Source: Planococcus citri
Lineage: Eukaryota; Arthropoda; Insecta; Hemiptera; Pseudococcidae
Direction: 5' to 3'
Assembly (NCBI RefSeq): GCF_950023065.1
Contig: NC_088679.1
Span: 22,568,001 to 22,632,000 of the forward strand
Length of the DNA: 64,000 nucleotides
The notes under the pieces were generated by a model. The model did not search any database. It was given only the letters and a program-made list of their open reading frames with translations, and had not been told where the DNA came from. The stretch's first letter is position 1. Each line of letters begins with the position of its first letter. This document shows positions 54,660-64,000 of the stretch, piece after piece. Made by a program: the position numbers and the translations under genes.

Positions 54660-55174
54660 TCTTCTTCTTCATTGTTCACTTGTATCAGAGCATCGTGACT
54701 ATGGAGCATCATCAATCAGCTGCCTCCAACCTTCTCTATCTTCAGCCTCTCTGGTGCACTCTCACAGGGTGAGCTCTGTAGCCTTTTTGATAAGGTCTGT
54801 GTACCTTGTGGGCAATCTCACACACAACCTCTTTCCCTCTACTTGTCCTTGAACAGTCAGCTTCTCTAGGTTGTCTTACCTCACTATATGTCTGAAATAT
54901 CTCAGGATCCTCCTTCTAATAATGGTACTGAGTCTATCCTTCACACCTAGCTCTTCCAGTATTGACCTGTTTGTTCTTTTCTTGGTCCATGAGATTCTAA
55001 GCATTTGTCTACAGCAATATACATTTCAAATGCATCTATCCGGCTATGATCTGTTCTCTTCGCTGTCCATGTTTCATAGGCATTTATAGTAATATTGAGA
55101 ATACAAGTGTTTTTACAATCTTCAATTTTGTTCTCTTGGTGATTCCATGGCTTTTCCAGAATCGATAGACTTTT

Positions 55175-55787
55175 CCCTATTGACAAAAACTATGCGATAG
55201 CATGCTAAAACGCATGATTTTATGCATAGCACAAGCATGTGTGAATTTGTGACTTTTTTCAAAAAAAGCATGCAATTCAGCCTGCGAATATCATGCGTAA
55301 AAGTAATGTTAAAGTATGTAAAATGAAATAAAAGTTGAAAAAACTTTTACCCTGGGTGGAGATCGAACCCAGGACCTGCAGTTTCTATTTTTCCCCGTTA
55401 CCTAATCCACTCGGCCACTTCGCTGCTTGCAAAGAGTGGAGTTATTTCCCCATAAATGTTTGCACTTTTTGGACTTGGGAGAAAAATTTAAAAATTTAAC
55501 AAGTTCACAATGCACAAGCATTTATGAGGAAATAACTCCACTCTTCGCAAGTGGCAAAGTGGCCGAGTGGACTAGGTAATGCGAAAAAATATGAAACTGC
55601 GGGTCCCAGGTTCAATTCCCACCCAGAGTAGAAGTTTCTTTCAATTTTTATTTTATTTTACATGCTTTAACATTACTTTTACGCATGCTATTCTCCGGCT
55701 GAATCGCATGTTTTTTTTTTCAAAAAGTCCAAATTCACACATTACGCATTTACACGCCTATTTTTATGCATAATTTTGTCAATAGGG
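55175..55787. mobile_element. Palindromic element with two outward tRNA-like modules, copy B
   Basis: A 613-bp near-palindrome, the same family as 49197-49798. Its ends are CCCTATTGACAAAAA on the left and the inverse on the right. tRNA-like modules lie at about 55352-55435 (minus) and 55555-55625 (plus), with A-box TGGCCGAGTGGACTAGG and B-box GGTTCAATTCC on the plus strand. Only TT flanks both ends. It is inserted in the RTE-like reverse transcriptase. Confidence 0.82.
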
Positions 55788-56603
55788 TTCCTACAGCTGT
55801 GTTTGCAATCGATGCAGGTCTTCTTATCTCATCTTATAAACCTCCATTGTTGGTTATCAGGGAGCCTCGATGTACAAAGCTTTATTATACCACTTCTATT
55901 CCATCTATCTCTTGGTTCACACTGTCTATTATCATCATCTTGGTCTTTGATTTGTTCACCTTCAGACCTCTGGCTAGGCTAACTCGTTCAATTTTGCCCA
56001 TGATCTCCTTCATGTCATTGATGTTTTCAGCCAGTATTGTGCTGTCATCTGGGTAACTCAGATTCAATATTTTCCTGCCTCCTAGCGTAACTCCTTTCTT
56101 CCACCCATCTAGAGCTTCCCTCATTATCCATTCTCCATATGAGTTGAACAATATTGGACTGAGAATGCATCCCTCCCTCACTCCTTTGCAGGTCTTCAAG
56201 TGATCAGTCAGTTCCCCTTCTACCTTTGCGATGTTATTTTCAGTATGACACAGAAGTAGTGCCCAGTGGCTTTTATTTCTAAGTGGAAAGAGCTAGAGAG
56301 ATGAATGAAGCGGCGTTGAGTAGGAAAAAATAAGGGCTTTGAAAAGCACCCTTAAAAATTTCAGGCCCATGCACAGGGTGTCCACAAATTGAAAAACCAG
56401 TTTGGTTAAAAAATTCAAACTGGTTTTTATTGGTGCAATGTATTCTACACACTAAGGCGACAAAAACGTGATATGAATTTTTTGAAACCGTGTTTGTTAA
56501 TTTGCAACCAGTTAACAAAAAATACCCAAAAATTGTAGATGGAGAAAAAAGTTTGAAACAAAAGTTGTAGAGCGTGAAAAATTACACAATCCTGTTTAAT
56601 CAC

Positions 56604-57194
56604 TAGAGCTCGGATTTTTATGATTTGTCATATTTTCATTCATCGCAGAAGATCGCGCATATCCTATGGATTTTTGTGAATCATACAATTCTGAGTAAAA
56701 TGAGCCCAACTTATTAGCGCATATTTTGCATATTTTGGGCATAAATGCATATAAATGCATATTTTGGACATTTTAAGCGCAAATTCGTCATATTTTGGCC
56801 ATTTTTTTCATTTTTCAGTCATATTTTGGAAATTCTGGCCAAAAATTCTTTTTTGGTAGTACTTTTCATTAAAAACGTAAAAACTTGAAAAAAATTTAAG
56901 AAAAGATTTTAAAAAATTTTTCATCACATTAAGGCGATTTGTAGTATGTTAACCAAGAATTGATTATTCAAAGCAAAATTGAAGACTTTAGCCTCTTTTT
57001 TTTGAATTTCCTAATTTTCTAGCCTTCCCTTCACCTTTAAAATGAAAAATCCTTTCTATAGATACCCATATTGATGTTGCATAAAAGTGCATATTTTGAT
57101 GGATAAGAGCATATTTTGTCATAATTTGTTCAAAATAAATGCATATTTTATGCGCATAAAATGATTTTTTAAGTGCATAAGAATCCGAGCTCTA
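56604..57194. mobile_element. Non-autonomous hAT-like element with GCATATTT repeats
   Basis: A 591-bp element has inverted ends TAGAGCTCGGATT/AATCCGAGCTCTA and an exact 8-bp duplication TTAATCAC (56596-56603 and 57195-57202). The interior is non-coding and filled with GCATATTTTG words, like the element at 1733-2275. Confidence 0.87.
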
Positions 57195-57524
57195 TTAATC
57201 ACATTTTGAAACTGGTTCATTGGTTCGCATTTAGGAACCAGTTTTTGACAATCACCTGAAAATTGAAGATAAAGAAAAATGCTTGAAACAAAAGTTGTAG
57301 AGCGTGAAAAATTGAACCATTTTCGCTTATCAGATTTTGAAACCAGTTCATTAATTTGCAACCAGTTATCAAAATTACCTAGAAATTGGAGATCGAGAAA
57401 GAAGCTTGAAATAAAAGTTGTAGAGCGTGAAAAATTACACAATTCCGTCTAATCATATTTTGAAACCGGGTCATTGGTTCGCATTTAGCAACCAGTTTTT
57501 GACAATCACCTAAAAATTGAATAT

Positions 57525-57680
57525 GTGACCGTCCGCGATAAAACCGACCATCCGTCGCAAAAAATCGAAAACGTTTTTTCGCCTATTTTTGGGCCTCAAA
57601 TGGCTTAGGGAACAAAAATTCGCGAAAAAAAATTTTCGATTTTTTTGCGACGGATGGTCGGTTTTATCGCGGACGGTCAC
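57525..57680. mobile_element. Near-perfect hairpin MITE, GTGACC family
   Basis: A 156-bp element whose outer roughly 40 bp (starting GTGACCGTCCGCGATAAAAC) are perfectly inverted at the other end, then nearly so further in. ATAT flanks both sides (57521-57524 and 57681-57684). Comparison with neighbouring tandem units shows a clean insertion. It is the better-preserved relative of 2528-2686. Confidence 0.85.
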
Positions 57681-57930
57681 ATATAGAGAAAAATGCTTGA
57701 AACAAAAGTTGTAGAGAGCGTGAAAAATTGTTGTTCCTCTTCCTGGTACAAATCCTGCCTGTTCTGGAAGTACATATTTGAGGAAGTATAAATGACTTGA
57801 TGCGTTTGTGTATGATGTTTAGGAGTACCTTGCTGGCGTGAGATATCAGGGAGATTGTTCTGTAGTTAGAACATTCGAGCTTCGACTCTTTTTTGTGCAG
57901 AGGTAAGTATGTATATTATGGATGTGGTCC

Positions 57931-60900
57931 AGTCCTATACAAGTTTTTATATTGTTGCCCCCCTCCCCTGAAATCTGTCACCCTAGACAACGGCTTATAT
58001 TGCGTGGAAGTAAATATATTTGGTAGTTAGCTATTTCTTTCTGAAATTAAATTTAGTTTCGACGAAGATCTACATAAATTCATTGACTGAAATAATCTGC
58101 GTACTGTGTAGGTATAGCACATATATAATTTCGAACCACGTAAAAATTTAGTACTCTCATCAAGTTTTGAATTTGATTTAAAACGCTGTGAAATTTCGAG
58201 TAAACAGCTCGTAAATAAATTCTCAAATAAAAACTATACAACCTTCAAATTATATTTAAAGCGGCACAAAAACAACATTTCCAATCCCAATGTAGGGGAA
58301 AGGTAAAACGAAGAAGAAAAAAAAACGATTATTTTGTCTTTTAAAATACACGTCTTCGTCGTAGGTCGTAGATAAGGTACCTAATTCAAACGTCGCGTCG
58401 TCGTCGAGTCGAAAGGCACGCATGTTTTCGGCGTAAACCGAAAGCGAACGTTTGGTTTTTTTCAACGCCAGCTACTCGTATAAGAATTTTATTTAATTTA
58501 AGATAAAAACGAGCACTTTTGCAAGGTGTGTAGCAGGTGTTGGTGACAAGAAGAGTTGAGGAAGTGTTCGGTACCTACCTATATATACTACGTATGGTAT
58601 TTTAAATAGAAATAAAATGAAATGGTGTTTGTTTTTTATCTTCTCGTATCGTGCTACAGTAAAAAGAAGTTGAAAGATGTTTAAATTTATGCAGTGGGAG
58701 GAGGGGCCGGGTACCTACGTCCTACAAACAGCTACGAATATATAAGAGTATATCTGCAATGCATATACATATACCTTATTTATATGAAGTATAAGAGAGT
58801 CTAGGGTTGTTTTTTTTTCAGCATATGTATAATAACACGTATGCAGAAGTGCAAACATTTACAAGAATGGCTGAAATTTATGATACGAGCGAGTTGTTAA
58901 AAAAACAAAAATTTTACGATATTTTTTACATTTTCGTTACAATACAGCTATGGCTTCGTGCACCTAGTTGATTTTATCCCTGCAGATATTCCTCCGTTGC
59001 AAGAGATAATGTAAATCAGAAAAATATTATGATGCTGAAAAAAAAAAAATCGTACCAATGTAAAAAGATGCCAGTTTGTTGAAATGGTGTCGACGGAGTA
59101 ATTTAATGTGTAAAACGTTGAAATGCGTAATATAGGTTGGTAAATTACGCCCGCCTAATTTATTTACCACTAATAAAATATTCCGCAGTAAAGTAATTTT
59201 TAAATGCTGCGAAAAAATTCCATAAGCGTGAAATTGAAACAGCGGCTGTAAAAATGAAAAAAAAAGTGCGGGAAAAAAATTCGAAGATGGTGCTTTAACG
59301 TTACAATTATACTCGGACAACATTTCTGCGGCAGTTGCGCGTTTAGTCTAAATGAAAGTAAAAAATAATTAATCATTTTTATCCTCTTTACGACTTTTTG
59401 CCCGGACTGCTGTGCTTTTTTTTACGCCCGTAGACCAACCATATCAGTAATGTCGTTTTATACTGTTTGTAGGTTCTTTTTTCCTTTTCATTACGTCGAC
59501 TTTTTAACCCAACTGCCACGACGACGAATTAGTTTCAATCAGGTTTTTAGATGATTTTGTTGTTGTTTCCGGAATCAAATGAGGCTAGTGGGAAATTACA
59601 AGTTTCAAAAATCTACTGGAGGCTCAAAAACGACTTGAAATCCACTTCCAATCGACTTCGTAGCGTATTGAAATTAGTTTGGTGAATGAATTTCGGCTTT
59701 CCAACTCTATTTGATGAAATATTGTGAGAATTTCGAGTTTCAAAAATCTGCTGGAGGCTCCAGAACTGCTCAAAACGGGTTGAAACAGTTTCCAATCGAT
59801 TTGGCATGTCGAAAATAGGGTAAATCTCAAATTTCAGCTTATTCGGTCGATTTGGTAAAATTTTGATTTTTCCCCTCATTTTTGGTCTAAATTTGATTTT
59901 CAAAAATTCACCAAAAATCGAAAAAGGCACTTAAGCACCTGAAATTTTTACAGGTGATGAACTTTTGCCTGATCTTTCGATCTACCTGTGTACGGTTTAA
60001 AAAATTTAGTGCAAGTCCTATGTTGGAAGGCAAAATCTGCGATTTCGGCTCACCTGCAGTCAATCAAAACGACCGCCATTTTGTGAGTAGGGCCAATTTT
60101 TTTTGAGGACAAGGAAATTATCCCAGAGGATCGACGGGGGGTGAAGTAGATCCTTATGCTGCAGGCTCCTCGACTATGAAGGTTTAGGTAGGTATTTGTT
60201 TCAGCAGCTGTGAGAACGCGAAAGAGCAAGTTATCGCACATGTTGTCGACTTTTTTACTTTTACAACCACTTATAATGTATTCATTTAACCAGATTTATG
60301 AATGATTGGTTAAAGAGCACTTCGCGAGCTTTTTCCATCCAACACTTCGTGTATAAAATTTTTAATCTAGTCATTTAAATGCGACAGTGTAGAATACACT
60401 AAATTAGATGGAATTATAAAACAAAGACGTTATACTTACTCGACGATTATGCAGAAGAATGGCCATAATATAATGAAAAAATATAATTAAATAATGTAGC
60501 GCATAGAGAACTTACAGTATTTTACATTCATTTGAATTATTTTACACATTTCGATTCAGTATGAAAATTGCACAAAAGAAGTTTCCTCGCCTTATTCTCT
60601 TGAGATTTTTTCTTTTTCTGATTTTTTTTTACGGATAAGGAGCGATACATAATGGATTTAGCATTATGAAATCATATGCACTTGGTTATAAAACGGAATT
60701 CACAAATAAATGTATTTTGTACAGTACACAGCAACCTACTCTCGACTCTCGTAATGAAAAATTTTGATCCGAGTTGTTAAAACAAAAACACTCTAAACAG
60801 GATGTAACTTGAGGCTATTATTCGTTGACGAGGAAGAAATTCTCAGTTTTCTGTTTTTAAGTGTCGTGAGTGTGGGTATACATGGTGTCCTAGGTTGTTC

Positions 60901-63900
60901 TAAAAAGCCTACGTTGCAGCTTAGAAAGTCCTAATGAGAATTTTTTGACCATGGAATTGAAGAAAAAAAATCATTGCGATTCTGACAAATTATTATTTCT
61001 GCGCACCGAGATCTTTCACAGTCAAATTGAGACACCTTATATAGCGATCAACTTGAAATAGACGAGAACCCTCGGACGAAAAATTTTCCAACGGAATATT
61101 CATATAAATGTTGAGTTCTGAAACTCTAAAAGAATTTCGGTTTGACGCCGACAATTAAACGTGTGAATTTTTCGTATTTATTTACATAATTTCGGTATTC
61201 ATTTAGAAAGTTAAACTTTGTACAACTTTTTCAAGAAGATATCGCGCCGAGATTTTGAATAAGTTCGAGAATTTTTGTAATTTCATTTCTTCTCTGTGAA
61301 CGTTTATTGTGCTGTAAGATTAGCAAGTGGTTCGTTGGAGAAAGCTCCAATTTTTTGGTCTGAGAATGCGTAAATATTTGAAATGAGGTTACGTGCCATA
61401 CCATCAGTTTTAAAATTTTCTAATTTTTTTGAAAGCCAATGATTGTATGTAGTAATGCAGGTTTAGAAGTTGACCCACACACAAGATTCTGAAAAAAAAC
61501 ATTCAATAAATTTCAGCTTTCTAAATTTGTTTTGCAATATTTATCTCACATAAGAATCTACATAGCAAAAAATGAAAAAAAGAAGTAATTGTAGAACATG
61601 AAATTTATTTCTTCTGACCGTGATTTTTTTTGTCCATTTGTAAAATTACCTGTTTTTCGAGTGAGGGAAAAAAAGTAAACTACGAGTAAAAAGAGGTCAT
61701 TCTTGATTTTTGGGTCATTCTAAGTTACCTTTATGTACTTAGACTCAGTTGAATCCTTTTAGATTGAAAGGGAAAGAGGGAAAGGGGATTGAACCATCAA
61801 AAAGTACCTCAGCTGTTTGAAAATTGCACAAAATAAATTTAATTCAAAAATTCTTATGTGGTTAAGCATGTTTTTTTTTTACTTTTTTTCATCTAAAAAA
61901 TAATAATTTCCATACTTTAAAATTTGCAGAAAATTGAGGATGTTGCCCTTCTATTCTCGTCCCCTCTCTTTTCTTCCTTCACTCTTCAATTTCGGTTCAG
62001 TTTTCTATATAAAAGGGTCCTAAAATCCGTATACCTAGGAAGGGTTGAAAACATGGATATTTCAAAGCTCTCATGATCTCAATTTGATGATATTTTGAGA
62101 TTTTTTCCCTCTATTCCGGCCACCTTTTTCAACACCTGACGTGACGTCATTGAGCTCAAATAAGAATTCATTTTTTCGAGTCTTCTCCAGTTAGTCATTC
62201 ATTTTCGAAATGGAGACTAGGAATAAGGCAATCGTGAGTCTATAAAGCAATAACTACGAGTAATTATCAAAGTGAAATATTACAGGTCATTTCCCATTTC
62301 ATTTTCCAACTTTTAATGTATAATAACACAGACATTCGCTGTCTTCCCTCGTCCTAATATTTAAAAAATAGTAATAAAATACGTTTCAAAATATTAAAGT
62401 GAGTAGGTAGGTACTCAAAATTGAAAACTTCGCGCTTCAAAAATAAAGATAGGTAGGTAGGTAAGCAGGTATGCAAGATATTTTCAAAATAAAATTCTGC
62501 CTTTTTACATTCCAAAACAAAATATCAAAGTTTTTTTCGACACACTACTCTACAAGTCATGTATTTTGAGAAAATATTTTCCAAAACAAACTTTATTATA
62601 GAGAGGAAAAATGACGTCAACAAAACTTCGAAGGCCGTTTGCAGACCAATAAGGACGAAAACATTGTAAATGTTTTATATCAATACCTTCCTCGCTGATT
62701 TTTATTACGGGCCCATTAAGTTTTATATATTTTCATAGTCGCTTTTGTTTAACTTGTATCACGAAAATTACTCCCATCAAATATTTATTTACTTGAATAT
62801 CTTTCTATTTCGCAAATTTCTGACTCTTAATCGCTCGATAATTTCAAAATTATTTGGCAAAAACTATTTTTATCTCGTATCTTTTCAAGATACTTTTGTG
62901 ACGAAGATATACATTCAATAATACTATCTTAGTTAATTGATTACCTATCTACACTAAATAACTGAAAATTTTCCACAGCCACGAGACAATATTCGCGACG
63001 TGAAACTCCTCACTTTCTGCGTTATCGCTTCTATTCTCGACACAATAAAAAAATTCCCATCTTCACATCGTTCGTCTATACTTACTACATAATACAACAG
63101 ACAAATCAAACAAACTCACTCAGCAACATCGCTAATTGTCTTCGCCAAAACGCAGTCTCGAGAATTACCATCACTCATACGAACATTCAGTTTAACCATC
63201 AATTAAGACGCTGTTATCTCGTGTAAATCCTAATAGCGTTTTTAATCACCTCGGGGTCTCGGTTAAAATTAACGAGACTGCAATTAAAAGCGTTTTTAGT
63301 CTAAAATTCGCCATGATTAATGTTACCACTTACTTATACCTATCTTTTCCCTTATTACGAATACATTTCTATTCTCTTCTCGTTATAGTAGTATACGTAG
63401 ATATCGACGACCAAGTTCGATACGTATACTACTACGTACTATATATTTCTCGCGCCAGGCAGAAAAAAAAATTATTCTTCTTCTTAATTACACCATAAAC
63501 TTGTCGAATTATCTGCAACATAAAAACCAAAAATCACCCCATTGGAAAATATTTTTTTCCTTCCGGTAGCGAAATCCTATGTACGTATTTCCCTGTTCTG
63601 CGCGAGTTTTATTCTCTCTATACCGCACAGACTAACCATATTTTTCTTCCTCCATTCAACCATTTTCGACATCGTAAATCGTAGCGGTATTTTTTTTCCT
63701 GCCTGGTACCTCTACCTACATCGAGTAAAATAGTTCTACAGGGTGTGCCATAAGTGATGATTCTGCTTTGATCGAGTAAGTAGGAAACTAATCTCACGTT
63801 CAGTATCAGCATTTTCTCTCGGTTTTTGGATTGTAGGGGTAAAAGAGGTGAAAAAAGATGGGATATTCGTGAAATTTTGACATGAATGATGAATATGTTT

Positions 63901-64000
63901 TTCTGTGCGAGGGGATGGGAAAGTTGGGCAAATTATTTTAAAGTTTACTGGCAAAGTCACTCATTCAAAAGCCTGGCCAAATAACAGTAGGTAAATCAAT
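57931..64000. other. Non-coding host-like DNA, no gene supported
   Basis: Six kb with no recognised gene, RNA or transposon boundary. Frames of 60-105 codons occur on both strands without domain content. A GGTGTCCTAGG word at about 60888 resembles one end of the 18.2-kb candidate MITE. A TTTCAAAAATCTRCTGGAGGCTC repeat of about 23 bp occurs twice near 59605 and 59738. This is likely intergenic or intronic. Confidence 0.4.

Larger units (their letters stand above)
56225..57725. repeat. Interspersed repeat, copy 2, with ~122-bp tandem units
   Basis: This block interrupts the RTE-like RT. Its left 350 bp match 39728-40110. The remainder repeats a unit of about 120 bp, TTTTGAAACCRGTTCATT...AGTTGTAGAGCGTGAAAAAT, at about 56480, 57207, 57337 and 57460. 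The third unit boundary holds a perfect MITE (57525-57680), and another element (56604-57194) splits the first units. The unit contains no gene. Confidence 0.72.
54660..57930 (-). pseudogene. RTE-like LINE reverse transcriptase, in three pieces
   Basis: The minus strand carries one RT in order. At 57930-57725, a SNYRTISLISHASKVLLNII segment is the start of the RT domain. At 56222-55790, CKGVREGCILSPILFN, EWIMREAL and the catalytic box in the form YPDD (normally YADD) are followed by LARGLKVNKSKTKMMI. At 55174-54660, INAYETWTAKRTDHSRIDAFEM and later C-terminal motifs appear with frameshifts. The first and second pieces are parted by about 1.5 kb of repeat holding two further elements. The second and third are parted by the palindromic tRNA-bearing element. 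Assignment to RTE is by motif resemblance. It is inactive. Confidence 0.8.

Overview
The window is nuclear DNA from an AT-rich animal genome, most likely an insect. The frequent TAGGTACCTAC-type motifs and the mix of transposons recall sap-sucking Hemiptera (scale insects, aphids), but no host gene is present to confirm this. I found no convincing host exon. Apart from one large virus-like element, everything that can be annotated is repeat or transposon debris in non-coding DNA.

The main object is a complete-ended Polinton/Maverick (polintovirus-like) element at 4766-16906, 12,141 bp. It has 5'-AG termini, terminal inverted repeats of about 525-565 bp, and an exact 6-bp target-site duplication (TACATT). 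From left to right it carries a packaging ATPase, a small basic/hydrophobic protein, a conserved protein of unknown role, a DDE integrase with a chromodomain, a penton-like minor capsid protein, a lysine-rich core-like protein, a double-jelly-roll major capsid protein interrupted by an in-frame TGA, an exonuclease-like protein, an adenain-type cysteine protease and an unknown protein. A lone minus-strand Cys-rich gene follows. Integration, packaging, capsid and maturation functions are all represented. The hallmark protein-primed DNA polymerase B is absent, and about 1.2 kb of non-coding sequence lies beside the right repeat. The copy therefore looks like a replication-dependent or decayed derivative that could mobilise only with help in trans.

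Around it lies a dense layer of other elements. LINE fragments (RNase H-bearing I/Jockey type, Jockey-like and RTE-like), a Ty1/copia fragment and an LTR remnant with a tRNA-Lys-type primer site are cut by non-autonomous DNA elements. Several of the latter have exact boundaries and target duplications: 1733-2275 (GCAATAAA), 27287-28124 (GAAATTAT), 56604-57194 (TTAATCAC), 57525-57680 (ATAT), 4138-4472 (GGTTATGGTT) and 51873-53316 (ATCTGCA). Most unusual are two copies (49197-49798 and 55175-55787) of a roughly 600-bp palindromic element whose arms each carry an outward-facing tRNA-like pol III promoter module.

A satellite built on the palindrome TTCGTTCGCGAACGA occupies about 20140-21370, and a degenerate, dispersed form recurs at 42005-42720. 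The remaining stretches (16.9-19.5, 21.4-25.1, 28.1-32.1, 33.5-36.0, 36.6-39.7, 43.2-48.1, 49.8-51.9 and 57.9-64 kb) show no supportable gene and are best read as intergenic or intronic host DNA.
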